Shown one piece after another: positions 43,124-52,978 of a stretch of DNA of 64,000 nucleotides. Origin of the DNA: Sphingomonas sp. (GTDB lineage: Bacteria > Pseudomonadota > Alphaproteobacteria > Sphingomonadales > Sphingomonadaceae); NCBI RefSeq assembly GCF_019635515.1, contig NZ_JAHBZI010000002.1, positions 817,001-881,000 on the forward strand, read 5' to 3'. Below the pieces are notes generated by a model. That model was given only the letters and a program-made list of their open reading frames with translations. It did not search any database and had not been told where the DNA came from. Both the position numbers and the translations under genes were made by a program. Within the stretch, counting starts at the first letter, position 1; each line of letters opens with the position of its first letter.

Positions 43124-43150
43124 CGTCACCCCGGCTCAAGGCCGGGATGG
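43124..43150. repeat. Single REP-like palindrome
   Basis: GTCACCCCGGCTCAAGGCCGGG-type unit, a single hairpin related in sequence to the left arm at 33351. It sits between the convergent small membrane protein and methyltransferase genes. Confidence 0.45.
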
Positions 43151-43176
43151 CGAATATATGGACCAGCGCCGAATCC

Positions 43177-43914
43177 CTAGGGCTTGCGGAAGCGGTAGAC
43201 GAACTGGTCGGTCTTGCCGCGGATCGCCTTGTCGAAGACGGTCAGGCTGTGATCGTCGGCAGGATTGCGCAGCACTGGCAGCTCACCGTCATAGACGAAG
43301 CCCGCCGATTCCACGTCCGCGCGCGCCGCGGCCGGATCGATGCGGTGGAGCGTATCGGGCGCCTTCATCCCGGGATCGGCATTGGCGACGTGATCGGCGA
43401 CGATCAGCACGCCGCCGGGTTTGAGTGAATCATAGAGCTTCCTGGCGGCGACCTTGCCGAAATCGGGGGTAGCGAAGGCCGGGGTGTGGAGATCGTGCCA
43501 GTTCTCGAAGGTGAAGATTATGTCGAGTGGCTCAGGGAAAGCGAAGTCGGCGCCCGGCACCATCGAGACGGTGACATTGGCATAGGTGTCGCTGAGCGGC
43601 TTGGCGTTGGGATCGGCATATTTGGCGAACTCGGCGGGCTGATAGCCATAGACATGGCCGTTGGGTCCGACCGCGGTGGCGACGATGCGCGACCAATAGC
43701 CGCCGCCCATCACGAAATCGCCGACCTTGTCGCCCGGCTTGACCCCGGCAAAGGCCAGCACTTCCGCCGGGTGCCGCGAAGCATCGCGAGCGCGGTCGGC
43801 TTCGGGGCGGGAGGGATCGGCAAGCCCGGCGGTGATCGCGGATTCGGCCGATTGGGCATGCGCCGCGAAGGGGGTGGCGAGGGCGAGCAAGGCGGTGGCG
43901 ACGAGCAGCTTCAT
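43177..43914 (-). CDS. Class I methyltransferase-like protein with signal peptide
   Basis: A 245-residue protein. An N-terminal signal peptide (ATPFAAHAQ) is followed by a Rossmann-type methyltransferase domain: KVGDFVMGGGYWSRIVATAV aligns with motif I (though Gly-x-Gly is altered), then FENWHDLH and LKPGGVLIVADHV. This is the predicted-methyltransferase group that is exported, which is odd because S-adenosylmethionine is cytoplasmic. Function unknown. Confidence 0.8.
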   Translation of the reverse strand: MKLLVATALLALATPFAAHAQSAESAITAGLADPSRPEADRARDASRHPAEVLAFAGVKPGDKVGDFVMGGGYWSRIVATAVGPNGHVYGYQPAEFAKYADPNAKPLSDTYANVTVSMVPGADFAFPEPLDIIFTFENWHDLHTPAFATPDFGKVAARKLYDSLKPGGVLIVADHVANADPGMKAPDTLHRIDPAAARADVESAGFVYDGELPVLRNPADDHSLTVFDKAIRGKTDQFVYRFRKP

Positions 43915-44009
43915 GGCAATCTCTCCCGGAATTTCGCGGGACTATGGACCGATCCTGGGCGGGATCAAGTTGCCGTGAGTCCGCCGCGCTCCTAGATCAC
44001 TAGCCGACC

Positions 44010-45932
44010 ATGTCCGACCCCAATTCCCCCAATCGCTTCAACGAGGAAAAGGCGACCTATGCCGTGCGCGGCTCGGAAATGCCGGACCTCGATGCCGGGG
44101 TGTCGGCGATCCGCAATGTCGTGAAGACGCTGCCGGCGCGGCCCGGCGTCTACCGGATGCAGGATGCGCGCGGCGACGTGCTGTATGTCGGCAAGGCACG
44201 GGCGCTGAAGAACAGGGTGACCAACTACACCCAGGTGTCGCGGCTTTCGAAACGGCTGCAGCGGATGGTGGCGCAGACCCGGTCGATGACGATCGTCACC
44301 ACCAACAACGAAGCGGAGGCGCTGCTGCTCGAGGCGCAGCTGATCAAGCGCTATCGCCCGCCCTATAATGTGCTGCTGCGCGACGATAAGAGCTTCCCGT
44401 TCATCCTGCTGCGCGCCGATCACGCCTTTCCGCGCGTCCAGCTCCATCGCGGCGCGCGGCGGGCCAAGGGGGACTATTTCGGTCCGTTCGCGGGGGCGGG
44501 ACAGGTGCGTAAGACGCTCAACGCGCTGCAGAAGCTGTTCCTGCTGCGGAGCTGCACCGACGGTTTCTTCGCCACCCGTGACCGGCCATGCCTGCTCTAT
44601 CAGATCCGCCGCTGCTCGGCGCCGTGCGTCGGGCGGATCGACGAGGCCGGCTATGCCGAGCTGATGGCCGACGCCAGGGACTTTCTGGCCGGCAAATCGA
44701 CCAAGGTGCAGACCAAGCTGGGCGAGGCGATGACCGCCGCCGCCGAGCGGATGGACTTTGAGCAGGCGGCGGTGCTGCGCGACCGATTGAAGGCGCTGAC
44801 CTTCATTCAGGGCAGCCAGGCGATCAACGCCGAGGGCGTGGGCGATGCCGATATCTTCGCGATGGCGTGCAAGAGCGGCGTGATGGGCATCCAGGCCTTC
44901 TTCATCCGCGGCGGCCAGAATTGGGGGCATCGCAGCTTCTTTCCTACGCACACCCAGGACGTGCCCGAGGACGAGGTGCTGAGCGCCTTCCTGATGCAAT
45001 TCTATGAGGAGGTGCCGCCACCGCGGAACGTGTTCGTCGACCGCGCGCTGGCCGAGGCCGAGCTGCTGGCTGAAGCGATGGCCGAGCGGGCGGGGCACAA
45101 GGTCGAACTGAGCGTGCCGCAGCGGGGTCCAAGGCGGCGGCTGATGGATCAGGCCAAGCGCAACGCCGTCGAGGCGCTCGACCGGCGGATGGCGGAGAGC
45201 ACGACCCAGGCGCGGCTGCTTGCCGAGATCGCCGATGTGTTCGAGCTGCCCGACAGCCCCGAGCGGATCGAGATCTATGACAACAGCCATATCCAGGGCG
45301 CCAATGCCGTGGGGGCGATGGTCGTCGCCGGGCCGGAGGGGTTCCGCAAGGGCCAGTATCGCAAGTTCAACATGAAGCGCCCCGAGACCATCGCCGGCGA
45401 CGATTACGGGATGATGCGCGAGATGCTGTCGCGCCGCTTCGCCCGCGCGCAGAACGAGGATCCGGACCGCACGCAGGGCGACTGGCCCGATCTGGTGCTG
45501 ATCGATGGCGGGCGCGGCCAGTTGAGCACGGCGATGGGCGTGCTCGAGGATCTCGGCATCGAGGATGTCTGCATGGTCGGCGTGGCCAAGGGGCCGCACC
45601 ATGGCCGCGAGGGGCGCGAGGTGTTTCACCTGATGGACGGGCGCGAGCTGATGCTGCCGGTCAATTCACCGACCTTGTTTTTCATCCAGCGGCTGCGCGA
45701 CGAGGCGCACCGCTTCGCGATTGGCGTCCACCGCGAGAAGCGTGCCAAGGCGATCGGCGCCTCGCCGCTCGACGAGGTGCCGGGAATCGGCCCGGCGCGG
45801 AAAAAGGCGCTGCTGATGCATTTCGGGACGGCGCGGGCGGTGCGCGGCGCCAGCCTGGAGGATCTGCAAAAGGCGCCGGGGGTGAGTAAGGCGATGGCGC
45901 AGCAGCTCCACGATTATTTCAACGCGCGCTGA
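44010..45932 (+). CDS. uvrC: UvrC, excinuclease ABC subunit C
   Basis: The dual-incision nuclease of nucleotide excision repair. The 640-residue protein has the GIY-YIG nuclease domain (RPGVYRMQDARGDVLYVGKA, about 44-63), a UvrB-interacting UVR region (GEAMTAAAERMDFEQAAVLR), the RNase H-like second nuclease (IEIYDNSHIQGANAVGAMVV, LVLIDGGRGQLS) and C-terminal helix-hairpin-helix motifs (VPGIGPARKKALLMHFG). About 30 N-terminal residues precede the nuclease domain. No LexA box is seen upstream, unlike uvrA. Confidence 0.97.
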   Translation: MSDPNSPNRFNEEKATYAVRGSEMPDLDAGVSAIRNVVKTLPARPGVYRMQDARGDVLYVGKARALKNRVTNYTQVSRLSKRLQRMVAQTRSMTIVTTNNEAEALLLEAQLIKRYRPPYNVLLRDDKSFPFILLRADHAFPRVQLHRGARRAKGDYFGPFAGAGQVRKTLNALQKLFLLRSCTDGFFATRDRPCLLYQIRRCSAPCVGRIDEAGYAELMADARDFLAGKSTKVQTKLGEAMTAAAERMDFEQAAVLRDRLKALTFIQGSQAINAEGVGDADIFAMACKSGVMGIQAFFIRGGQNWGHRSFFPTHTQDVPEDEVLSAFLMQFYEEVPPPRNVFVDRALAEAELLAEAMAERAGHKVELSVPQRGPRRRLMDQAKRNAVEALDRRMAESTTQARLLAEIADVFELPDSPERIEIYDNSHIQGANAVGAMVVAGPEGFRKGQYRKFNMKRPETIAGDDYGMMREMLSRRFARAQNEDPDRTQGDWPDLVLIDGGRGQLSTAMGVLEDLGIEDVCMVGVAKGPHHGREGREVFHLMDGRELMLPVNSPTLFFIQRLRDEAHRFAIGVHREKRAKAIGASPLDEVPGIGPARKKALLMHFGTARAVRGASLEDLQKAPGVSKAMAQQLHDYFNAR

Positions 45933-46021
45933 GCGGCTTCCCGAAAAGGGCCAATGCGGCCAGACAAGCGCTTGTATGCCGGTTCCCAGCCGTTAGGTTC
46001 GGAGAACATCAGGGGGATCGG

Positions 46022-48826
46022 ATGCTGCGGAAATCACTCGTTTTAGTTGCGGCTCTGTGCAGCTGCGCCACCATCGCGCATGCCGGCGACAAGCCATTGT
46101 ATCAGGCGGCGCCGGCCTGGGTGAAGCCCGCGCCCGCGATCGATGCCGGCAAATTGAGCGATGCCGATCCGATCATGCTGATGCTCGATCAGCAGCAGCG
46201 CGTGAGCGAAGGCGCGGTGTGGAGCTATGTCGAGATGGCGATGCGCATGGCTTCGCCACAGGTGCTGATGCAGTCCGGCACGATCCCGCTGGTGTGGGAT
46301 CCGTCCAAGGGCGATCTGATCGTCCATAGCGTCGAGATCATCCGCGGCACCGAGCGGATCGACGTACTGGCCGGGGGCAAGCGTTTCGAGGTGCTCCAGC
46401 GCGAGCAGCAGCTGGAGAACGCCGCGCTGAACGGAATGCTGACGGCGACGTTCGCGGTCGAGGGCATTCGCGTGGGCGACGTGCTCAAGGTTGGCTTCTC
46501 GATCACGCGCAAGGACCCCGCGCTCAACGGCCATGTCCAGACGATCGCGCCGCTGATCGCCGAGCCGATACGGTTGCAGTTCGGCCGGGTCCGGGTGATG
46601 TGGCCGCAGGCGATGAACCTGCGCTGGCGCTCGTACATGAAGACCGCCGATCTCAAGCCGGTCGACACGCCCGACGGCTTTCGCGAGCTCAATCTCCAGA
46701 TGCCGGTCGCCAAGCCCGCCGAGGTGCCGAGCGACGCGCCGCTGCGCTACCAGCCGCTGCCGCTGCTCGAAGCGACCGATTATGCCGGCTGGGCCGATGT
46801 CTCGAAGGGGATGGCGGTGCATTACCGCACCGAGGGGACGATCGCGCCCGGCAGCCCGCTGGCCGGCGAGGTCGCGAAGATCGTGGCGGCGACCAGCGAT
46901 CCGCGCCTGCGCGCGGCGATGGCGCTGCAACTGGTGCAGGACAAGGTCCGCTACCTCTTCAAGGGAATGGATACCGGCAATTATGTGCCCCAGGCGCCGT
47001 CGCTGACCTGGTCGGTGCGCTATGGCGATTGCAAGGCCAAGTCGATGCTGCTGCTCGCGATGCTGCGGGCGATGGGGATCGAGGCCGAGGCGGTGCTGGT
47101 CAGCATGGACGCTGGCGATCTCGTGCCGGCGCGGCTGGAGATGCCGGGCGCGTTCAACCATGTCATCGTTCATGCGACCATCGGCGGAGAGGGCCTGTGG
47201 CTCGACGGCACCGGCGCCGGCGCGCGGCTGAGCGATATCGGCGACGTGCCGCCATTCCGTCACGCGCTGCCGCTGCGCGACGGCGGAGCCGAGCTGCTGC
47301 CGATGACGCCAAAGCCAAACGCGCGCCCGACCACCGATGCCGAAATCGAAGTCGATGCCAGCGCGGGCGTGCTGTTCCCGGCGCCGTTCAAGGCGCGGTT
47401 CACGGTGCGCGGGCAACAGGCGGAGTTGCTCCGCGTGGTCGCCGCGCAATCGGACAAGGACAGCACCAACAAGATGATCGACGCGATCATCGGCGCGCAG
47501 GTGGGCACCAGTTCCGAGATCGTCGACCGCAGCTTCAAATATGACGAGGCGACCGCGACCGCGCTCGTGACCGCCAGCGGCATCACCTATCCCGAGTGGA
47601 AGAAGGTCGAGGGCCGCTTCAGGGTGAAGCTCGATCCGACGATCGAGGGCATCAGCTTCTCGCCGGACCGAGCGCGCCCGGCGTGGCGCGACATCCCGGT
47701 GAGCAGCGGCGCCTATGACGATACGCGCGTGCTGCGGCGCATGCATCTGCCGAACGAAGGCAATGGCTTCACCATCGAGGGCAATCGAATCCTGCCGCCG
47801 ATGCTCGCCGGGGTGGTGCTCAAGCGCAGCGTCACGCTCGACAGCGGCTGGCTGACGATCGAGGACCGCTCGGTCACCGGCGTCGGCGAAATTGCGCCGG
47901 CCGATATTCCGGCGACGCGGGCGCAGGTCGCGCAGGCCAAGGCGCGGATGCTGACGGCGGTGGCGCCGCAGGGATATCCGCCCTTGTTCCGCCAGATCGA
48001 AGCGGCGCGGCGGAGCAAGACGCTCGATCCGATCCTCGCGGTCTACGCCAGGCAGATCGCCGAGAATCCGGACGAGGTGGAGGGCTATACCGACCGCGCC
48101 TGGTTCCTCGAACGCACCTATGACCGCAAGGCGGCGCTCCGTGACGTCAGCAAGGCGCTGGAACTGGAGCCGACGGCGGCACGCTATCTGTGGCGCGCGC
48201 GGCTCTATTCGATGCTGAACGACGACAAGGCCGCGATGGCCGATGCCCGTGCGGCGCTGGAGCTCGAACCGGCATCGGCGCAGGCGACTGGCCTGGTCGC
48301 CTCGCTGCTCGCCAGTTCGGGCAAGCGCGACGACGCGATCACGATGATCTCGGAAAAGATCGACGAAGGCGGTGACGACAAGCCGATCTATCAGAACGCG
48401 CTTGCCGACCTGCTCGCCGATGGCGGCCGCGTCGATGAAGGGCTGGCGATTCTAGATAACGCGATCGCCGCGGCGCCGGGCAAGCCCGACCTGCTCAATT
48501 CGCGCTGCTGGATGAAGGGCACCCGCAACGTCGCGCTGGAATCCGCGCTCAAGGACTGCACCAAGTCGATCGAACTGAGCGACGATCCCGGCGCGGCGCT
48601 CGACAGCCGCGGGATGGTCTATTTCCGGATGAACCGGATGGAGGACGCGCTCGCAGATTTCGACGCCGCGCTCGAGGATATGCCGGACCGGGCCGCCAGC
48701 CTGTATATGCGCGGCATCATCCGCAAGCGCAGCGGCGCGCCCGATGCCGAGGCGGACCTCGCGGCCGCCCGGCTGATCGCGCCGCGGATCGACGAAGCCT
48801 ATGGCAAGTATGGGATCAAACCCTAG
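46022..48826 (+). CDS. Exported DUF3857/transglutaminase-like protein with TPR repeats
   Basis: A 934-residue protein with signal peptide (ATIAHAG). A DUF3857 beta domain (about 60-270) precedes a transglutaminase-like domain with an intact triad: Cys337 in YGDCKAKS, His380 in FNHVIVHA and Asp395 in LWLDGT. Residues about 690-934 are TPR-type helices (for example ALRDVSKALELEPTAARYLW, AMADARAALELEPASAQATG). Such proteins lie in the periplasm and may cross-link or process cell-wall or protein substrates; no partner is clear from neighbours. Confidence 0.85.
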   Translation: MLRKSLVLVAALCSCATIAHAGDKPLYQAAPAWVKPAPAIDAGKLSDADPIMLMLDQQQRVSEGAVWSYVEMAMRMASPQVLMQSGTIPLVWDPSKGDLIVHSVEIIRGTERIDVLAGGKRFEVLQREQQLENAALNGMLTATFAVEGIRVGDVLKVGFSITRKDPALNGHVQTIAPLIAEPIRLQFGRVRVMWPQAMNLRWRSYMKTADLKPVDTPDGFRELNLQMPVAKPAEVPSDAPLRYQPLPLLEATDYAGWADVSKGMAVHYRTEGTIAPGSPLAGEVAKIVAATSDPRLRAAMALQLVQDKVRYLFKGMDTGNYVPQAPSLTWSVRYGDCKAKSMLLLAMLRAMGIEAEAVLVSMDAGDLVPARLEMPGAFNHVIVHATIGGEGLWLDGTGAGARLSDIGDVPPFRHALPLRDGGAELLPMTPKPNARPTTDAEIEVDASAGVLFPAPFKARFTVRGQQAELLRVVAAQSDKDSTNKMIDAIIGAQVGTSSEIVDRSFKYDEATATALVTASGITYPEWKKVEGRFRVKLDPTIEGISFSPDRARPAWRDIPVSSGAYDDTRVLRRMHLPNEGNGFTIEGNRILPPMLAGVVLKRSVTLDSGWLTIEDRSVTGVGEIAPADIPATRAQVAQAKARMLTAVAPQGYPPLFRQIEAARRSKTLDPILAVYARQIAENPDEVEGYTDRAWFLERTYDRKAALRDVSKALELEPTAARYLWRARLYSMLNDDKAAMADARAALELEPASAQATGLVASLLASSGKRDDAITMISEKIDEGGDDKPIYQNALADLLADGGRVDEGLAILDNAIAAAPGKPDLLNSRCWMKGTRNVALESALKDCTKSIELSDDPGAALDSRGMVYFRMNRMEDALADFDAALEDMPDRAASLYMRGIIRKRSGAPDAEADLAAARLIAPRIDEAYGKYGIKP

Positions 48827-48877
48827 GCGTCGCACGGATTTGGAGTTTCTTCACTCGCACGCGCTAAGCCACGCAGC

Positions 48878-49834
48878 ATGGCGACGCGCGTCTTCATCAC
48901 GATCGATACCGAGCTCATGTGGCGGCACCACGTCGCGGGGCTCGATATGGCGACCATCGTCCAGCGGTCGCTGGAGCCGGCGGGCGTGGGCGTGGGTTGG
49001 CAGCTTGCCCAGCTCAAGCGCCACAATCTCAAGGCGTGCTTCTTCGTCGATCCGATGCCGGCGCTGGTCTACGGCCTCGATCCGATCAAGCGCGTGGTCG
49101 GTGCGATCCTGGAGGCGGGGCAGGAGGTGCAGTTGCACGTCCATCCCAACTGGACCGGGGCACATGCCGGCGACAAGGGCGCGACGCACGGGCCGTTCGA
49201 ACTGATCGATTACAGTTTCGACGAGCAGGTCGGGCTGTTGCGCGGGGCGAGCGATATGCTGGTCGCGGCGGGTGCGCCCGAGCCGATCGCGTTCCGTTCG
49301 GGCAGCTATTCGGCGAGCGACGACACGTTGGGCGCGCTGGCGCAATTGGGCTTCGAATATGACTCCAGCCACAATGGCTCCGAGCATCCCTGGCCGAGCG
49401 CGATCTCGCTGCCGGTCACCCAGATCGCCCCGATCGGGCATCGCGGGCTGATCGAAGTGCCGGTGACGCTGATCGAGGACCAGAAAGGGCATTTGCGCCA
49501 TTTCCAGATCTGCGCGCTGTCGGTCGGCGAGATGCAGGCGGCGCTCGATCATGCCGTGAAGCACGATCATGCCGCGGTGACGGTAGTCAGCCACGGCTTC
49601 GAGCTTGCAAATCGCGCAGGGACGCGGCCTAACGCGGTGCATGTGAAGCGCTTCGAGGCGCTATGTGCCATGTTAGCCAATCGCCGGGGGGTATTGGTGA
49701 CGGAATTTTTCGGCGACCGGCCAAAGCTGGCGTTGGGTCGCGATGACAAGCCGCTGGGGCCGAACACGCTCCGCACGCGCCTGCGCCAGGCCGAGCAGCT
49801 TTGGTCGAACTGGGTCGAGGAGCGCGCGGCGTGA
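48878..49834 (+). CDS. Polysaccharide deacetylase family protein
   Basis: A 318-residue NodB-type protein: FITIDTEL (motif with catalytic/metal Asp), VQLHVHPNW (metal His pair), FRSGSYSASD, and TVVSHGFEL near the end. No signal peptide, so cytoplasmic. It probably deacetylates an N-acetyl sugar in a glycan precursor. The next gene, a FemAB-like acetyltransferase, overlaps it by 4 bp (GTGA), so the two likely act on the same cell-surface glycan. Confidence 0.85.
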   Translation: MATRVFITIDTELMWRHHVAGLDMATIVQRSLEPAGVGVGWQLAQLKRHNLKACFFVDPMPALVYGLDPIKRVVGAILEAGQEVQLHVHPNWTGAHAGDKGATHGPFELIDYSFDEQVGLLRGASDMLVAAGAPEPIAFRSGSYSASDDTLGALAQLGFEYDSSHNGSEHPWPSAISLPVTQIAPIGHRGLIEVPVTLIEDQKGHLRHFQICALSVGEMQAALDHAVKHDHAAVTVVSHGFELANRAGTRPNAVHVKRFEALCAMLANRRGVLVTEFFGDRPKLALGRDDKPLGPNTLRTRLRQAEQLWSNWVEERAA

Positions 49835-50796
49835 ATGCGATGAGCGATATCGCCGCCCAGCCAGCGCCCCATCGATCGGATATGGCGCGTCCGATCCAGC
49901 TCAAGTTCGAGATCGGCGCCCGCACCCTGATGGCGATCCAGCGCTCGCTGGTGCGCATTCCCCAGAGCCTGGAGGATGCCCGGGCCGGGATGCTGCCCGA
50001 ATTGCCGGCGCTGGAGCGCGACGCGCATGGCTATGCGATCACCTCGCTGCCGGAGACCCTTCAGTCGATGATGGTGTCGGCGTCGGGTGACATGCTGCCG
50101 TTCGTGCGGCAGCGCTACACGCGCTACTTCATCGATTTCTCGGTCGGTTTCGAAGGCTGGTGGAACGGTCTGTCGGCGAACGCGCGGCAGGGGTTGAAAC
50201 GCAAGGCGAAGAAAATCGCGGCGGAAAGCGGTGGTGATCTCGACGTGCGCAGCTTCTCGCGGCCGAGCGAGCTGGACGAATTCCACGACGTCGCGCGGCG
50301 GATTTCGCTGCGCACTTATCAGGAGCGGCTACTGGGGTCGGGTCTGCCCGACAGCCCCGAATTCCTTCGCGAGATGGTGGCGATGTCGGCGCAGGACCGG
50401 GTGCGGGCGTGGTTGCTCTACATCGCGGGCGAGCCTGCGGCCTATCTCTACTGCCCGATCGTCGGCGACAATGTGATCTACGCGCATGTCGGCCATGACC
50501 CTGCGTTCAACGATCTCTCGCCGGGCGCGGTGCTGCAGCTGGAGGCGATGCGCGACCTGTTCGACGAGAACCGCTTCGCGCGCTTCGACTTCACCGAGGG
50601 AGAAGGCCAGCACAAGCGCCAGTTCGCGACTGGTGGGGTGCCGTGTATCGACCTGCTGCTGCTGCGGCCGTCGCTGGCCAATCGCGTGACAATGGCGGCT
50701 TTGGGCGGGTTCAATCGCGGCGTCGCGCTGGTGAAGCGCGGGGTGAATGCCGCGGGGCTGGGCAAGCTGGCGAAGAAGGTGCGGCGGGGCGGCTGA
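49831..50796 (+). CDS. GNAT/FemAB-like acyltransferase
   Basis: A 321-residue protein of the CelD/BioF2-like acetyltransferase group: SVGFEGWWNGLSANARQGLK, SFSRPSELDEFHDVARRISL and AWLLYIAGEPAAYLYCPIVG are typical of its two GNAT lobes, which often serve exopolysaccharide assembly. GTG at 49831 overlaps the deacetylase stop; an ATG at 49840 is an alternative. Basic C-terminal tail. Confidence 0.8.
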   Translation: MNAMSDIAAQPAPHRSDMARPIQLKFEIGARTLMAIQRSLVRIPQSLEDARAGMLPELPALERDAHGYAITSLPETLQSMMVSASGDMLPFVRQRYTRYFIDFSVGFEGWWNGLSANARQGLKRKAKKIAAESGGDLDVRSFSRPSELDEFHDVARRISLRTYQERLLGSGLPDSPEFLREMVAMSAQDRVRAWLLYIAGEPAAYLYCPIVGDNVIYAHVGHDPAFNDLSPGAVLQLEAMRDLFDENRFARFDFTEGEGQHKRQFATGGVPCIDLLLLRPSLANRVTMAALGGFNRGVALVKRGVNAAGLGKLAKKVRRGG

Positions 50797-51027
50797 TTAG
50801 CGCTGACTCCAGGCTGCGCTGCAAATGATGATAGCGCCCAATATCAAACCGAACCCCGCAACTAGTGACTCGCCTATCCAAAAGTCGCCTGTTTGGAATT
50901 CTGACAGTGCGGCAGGCATGAAAAATATGGCCATAACGGAAAGCCCGGCTGCCAATCGTTTCTGACCTGTCGCGAAGCCAATTCCTGCGCCCACGAGTGT
51001 CGCGGCTATAGCCTTGATCATATGCAT
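50797..51027 (-). CDS. Small membrane protein, 76 aa
   Basis: Three short hydrophobic segments with a central QTGDFWIGE loop; glycine-rich N-terminus (LVGAGIGFATGQ). The ATG at 51027 lies close behind GGAAAGGG. Codon use is less GC-rich than in neighbours, which could mean a recently acquired or rarely used gene. It abuts the convergent acyltransferase gene. No family recognised. Confidence 0.5.
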   Translation of the reverse strand: MHMIKAIAATLVGAGIGFATGQKRLAAGLSVMAIFFMPAALSEFQTGDFWIGESLVAGFGLILGAIIICSAAWSQR

Positions 51028-51148
51028 TTGCCCTTTCCGTTGCACGGTCGAGGCTATGGCGGCGGTGACAGGCAATAATGAGCGATCCGTGAGCATTCGC
51101 TGAAATCGCTGCATCGCCATTCATGACGCGAGGTTTTACACAGTCCCC

Positions 51149-51880
51149 ATGTATATCCGCGCCGAAGCCATCATCCTGAGCGTCCGTGCGCATGGCGAGC
51201 ATGGGGCGGTGGTGCGGGCGCTTACCGAGGCTGACGGCTTGCAGGCCGGATATGTGCGGGGCGGGCGGTCGCGGGCGATGCGGCCCATCCTCCAGCCGGC
51301 CAATCTCGTGCTCGGCGAATGGCGGGCGCGAACCGAGGAGCAATTGCCGGGGCTGACCGTCGAGCTGATCCACAGCCGTGCGCCGATGTTCGGCGAGCCG
51401 CTGCCCGCCGCGGCGTTCGAATGGGCGACGGCGTTGACCGCTTCGGTGCTGCCGGAGGGTCAGCCCTATCCGCATGTTCATGACGCGCTCGACGGCGTGC
51501 TCGGGGCGATCGAGGCGGCGCCGGCGGCGCGGGGCTGGGCGGTGGCGCTGGTGCGTTATGAGCTTCTGCTGCTCGCCGAGCTGGGCTTCGGGCTCGATCT
51601 GGAGCGCTGCGCCGCGACTGGGGCGACGCAGGAATTGCACTTCGTCAGCCCGAAGAGCGGGACTGCCGTCAGCCGGATCGGCGCGGCGGGATATGAGAAT
51701 CGACTGCTTCGCCTGCCGCCATTCCTGACGCTCGGCGGGGCGGCGGAATGGGGCGATATCCTCGACGGATTGAAGCTGACCGGGCATTTCCTGGAGCGCG
51801 ATCTGCTGATCGGGAAAAGCGCGGATGTGATCGCGGCGCGGGCGCGGCTGGTCGATCGGCTCAAGCGCGCGGTTGCGTAA
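51149..51880 (+). CDS. recO: RecO DNA repair protein
   Basis: Recombination mediator that loads RecA with RecR. The 243-residue protein has an N-terminal OB fold ([39 protein letters not shown]) and a C-terminal helical part with [18 protein letters not shown]. Of the zinc-finger cysteines of other RecO proteins only one remains here, as in many alphaproteobacteria. Confidence 0.93.
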   Translation: MYIRAEAIILSVRAHGEHGAVVRALTEADGLQAGYVRGGRSRAMRPILQPANLVLGEWRARTEEQLPGLTVELIHSRAPMFGEPLPAAAFEWATALTASVLPEGQPYPHVHDALDGVLGAIEAAPAARGWAVALVRYELLLLAELGFGLDLERCAATGATQELHFVSPKSGTAVSRIGAAGYENRLLRLPPFLTLGGAAEWGDILDGLKLTGHFLERDLLIGKSADVIAARARLVDRLKRAVA

Positions 51881-51925
51881 GCGGGAAGGGATCGGCAAAG
51901 CGGCCCAAACCATATGGGAGCGGGC

Positions 51926-52978
51926 ATGCCGTTGATTGCTGTTCTGCCGGGTGACGGAATCGGGCCCGAAGTTACCGCCGAAGCGCGTCGCGTGCTGGAG
52001 GCCCTCAATCTCGATCTCCAGTTCGAGGAGGCGCCGGTCGGTGGCGCGGGCTATCTCGCGTCCGGCCGGCCGCTGCCGCCCGAGACGCTGGCGCTGGCCA
52101 AGCGCGCCGACGCTGTGCTGTTCGGCGCGGTCGGCGATCCGCGCTTCGAAGCGCTGGAGCGGCGGCTGCGGCCCGAGGCGGCGCTGCTGGCGCTGCGCCG
52201 CGAACTGGGGCTGTTCGCCAATATCCGCCCGGCCACGCTGTTTCCCGGGCTGGAGAGCGCGTCCCCGCTCAAGCCCGAGGTGGTCGCCGGGCTCGATATC
52301 GTCATCGTCCGCGAGCTGACCGGCGACGTTTATTTCGGCGAGAAGGGCCGCCGCAACAATCAGGAAGGCCTGCGCCAGGGCTATGACTGGATGTCGTATG
52401 ACGAGGCCGAGGTCGAGCGGATCGCGGTCGTCGGCTTCGAGATGGCCAAGCGCCGCAAGCGCAAGCTCTGCTCGGTGGACAAGGCCAATGTGCTCGAGAC
52501 TTCGCAGCTGTGGCGCGACGTGGTCAACGAAATCGCCGTGCGATATCCCGAAGTCGAACTGACCCACATGTATGTCGATAACGCGGCGATGCAGCTGGTG
52601 AAGCGCCCCGCCGATTTCGATGTGATCGTCACCGGCAATCTGTTTGGCGACATCCTCTCCGATCAGGCGAGCATGTGCGCGGGGTCGATCGGGATGCTGC
52701 CCTCGGCGTCGCTCGGCGACTGGAGCGGGGCCAATGGCATGTACGAGCCGATCCATGGCAGCGCGCCCGATATCGCCGGGCAGGGCAAGGCCAATCCCTG
52801 TGCCGCGATCCTCTCGGCGGCGATGCTGATGCGGCATTCGCTGAACGACGAGGCAAGCTTCCAGCGGATCGAGACCGCGGTGATAAAGGCGATCGCCGGT
52901 GGTGCGCGGACCCCGGATCTGGGCGGCACGATGACGACGCGCGAAATGGGCGATGCGGTGCTGCGGGAGCTTAAGTGA
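51926..52978 (+). CDS. leuB: 3-isopropylmalate dehydrogenase
   Basis: Third enzyme of leucine synthesis, NAD-dependent. The 350-residue protein has [10 protein letters not shown] at the start, [15 protein letters not shown], the active-site region [12 protein letters not shown] and the NAD motif [20 protein letters not shown]. The ATG at 51926 follows GGGAG. It overlaps the glycosyltransferase gene by 4 bp, an unexpected operon partner. Confidence 0.96.
   Translation: MPLIAVLPGDGIGPEVTAEARRVLEALNLDLQFEEAPVGGAGYLASGRPLPPETLALAKRADAVLFGAVGDPRFEALERRLRPEAALLALRRELGLFANIRPATLFPGLESASPLKPEVVAGLDIVIVRELTGDVYFGEKGRRNNQEGLRQGYDWMSYDEAEVERIAVVGFEMAKRRKRKLCSVDKANVLETSQLWRDVVNEIAVRYPEVELTHMYVDNAAMQLVKRPADFDVIVTGNLFGDILSDQASMCAGSIGMLPSASLGDWSGANGMYEPIHGSAPDIAGQGKANPCAAILSAAMLMRHSLNDEASFQRIETAVIKAIAGGARTPDLGGTMTTREMGDAVLRELK

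Noticed and set aside
43992..45629. A 545-codon frame antisense to uvrC
   Set aside because: Opposite a clear uvrC gene, without motifs and rich in Arg, His and Gln as antisense frames are here.
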